From Desulfuromonadales bacterium C00003107 (lineage in GTDB: Bacteria; Desulfobacterota; Desulfuromonadia; Desulfuromonadales; Syntrophotaleaceae): a stretch of DNA of 5,985 bases. Under the pieces are notes generated by a model. That model saw nothing but the letters and a program-made list of their open reading frames with translations. It made no database searches and was not told the origin of the DNA. The DNA lies in the NCBI GenBank assembly GCA_001751225.1, contig MAXT01000001.1, forward strand, positions 1 to 5,985, in the 5' to 3' direction. Positions within the stretch are counted from its first letter, which is position 1. The number at the start of each line of letters is the position of its first letter. Below are positions 5,831-5,985 of the stretch, one piece after another. The position numbers and the translations under genes were made by a program.

Positions 5831-5985
5831 ATGGTGGGAGTGAGAGTTCAGTATGTGTATGATGAAACAGGCAGAAGAACGGGCGTTATAATTCCTACTG
5901 CGTTATGGAATGAAATGAAGAGTAAAATAGGAATAGAGGGAAAGGTGAAGAATGGAGAAGTGGTCAATCCTTCGGAGTATAGGGG
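5831..5985 (+). CDS. Small antitoxin-like protein, partial (runs off the window)
   Basis: The first 51 residues are open, beginning MVGVRVQYVYDETGRRTGV, followed by IIPTALWNEMKSKIG. The pattern 'Q-Y-x-x-D-E-T-G-x-x-T-x-V-I-x-P' followed by a helix starting at a Trp or Tyr resembles short antitoxin-like proteins (Phd/RelB-like, commonly next to toxin genes) found in archaea and cyanobacteria; this is recognition from memory, not a search. The start is well placed, with a TATA box about 26 bases upstream implying a leaderless mRNA. The C-terminal toxin-binding part and any partner toxin gene lie beyond the window, so function is tentative. Confidence 0.55.
   Translation, partial: MVGVRVQYVYDETGRRTGVIIPTALWNEMKSKIGIEGKVKNGEVVNPSEYR

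Overview
The window looks archaeal, most likely from a euryarchaeon. BRE/TATA-type promoters stand about 26 bases ahead of probable leaderless starts, the main proteins have archaeal pilin-like N-termini, and the largest is packed with N-glycosylation sequons. A lineage such as the ANME-1/methanogen-related archaea would fit, but that is a guess; no marker gene is present.

Bases 1-580 hold no convincing gene. They carry two short inverted-repeat elements: a diverged copy (about 30-200) of a MITE-like element that recurs further along, and a different inverted repeat (305-517) built of GATTTACGCA-type units. A TATA-like tract and Shine-Dalgarno (SD) sequences precede the first gene.

Bases 638-5422 are a tandem pair of paralogous surface-protein genes. 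Each encodes a class III (type IV pilin-like) leader and transmembrane segment, a conserved domain with paired cysteines, a long glycine-rich beta-solenoid-like region, a domain with the 'RYIQWRA' motif, and a conserved C-terminal domain. The downstream copy (3032-5422, 796 aa) is intact. The upstream copy is split: a 171-bp element (1855-2025) with about 40-bp terminal inverted repeats and a perfect 8-bp target duplication (AAAATATT) has inserted at the end of the glycine-rich region. Removing the element plus one target copy (179 bp) by eye joins the two halves in frame into a 741-aa protein collinear with its neighbour. An arm of the same repeat family also lies at the junction of the two genes, where it encodes residues 8-17 of the intact protein.

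Bases 5423-5830 are intergenic. They hold a good archaeal promoter, a possible 23-aa hydrophobic peptide ORF, two perfect hairpin/palindrome structures and a 12-aa micro-ORF with an SD. From 5831 a probably leaderless gene for a small antitoxin-like protein runs off the window end.

Functionally, the pair probably makes membrane-anchored or pilus-associated, heavily glycosylated surface proteins. The main story is repeat-element activity that split one copy and reshaped the leader of the other.
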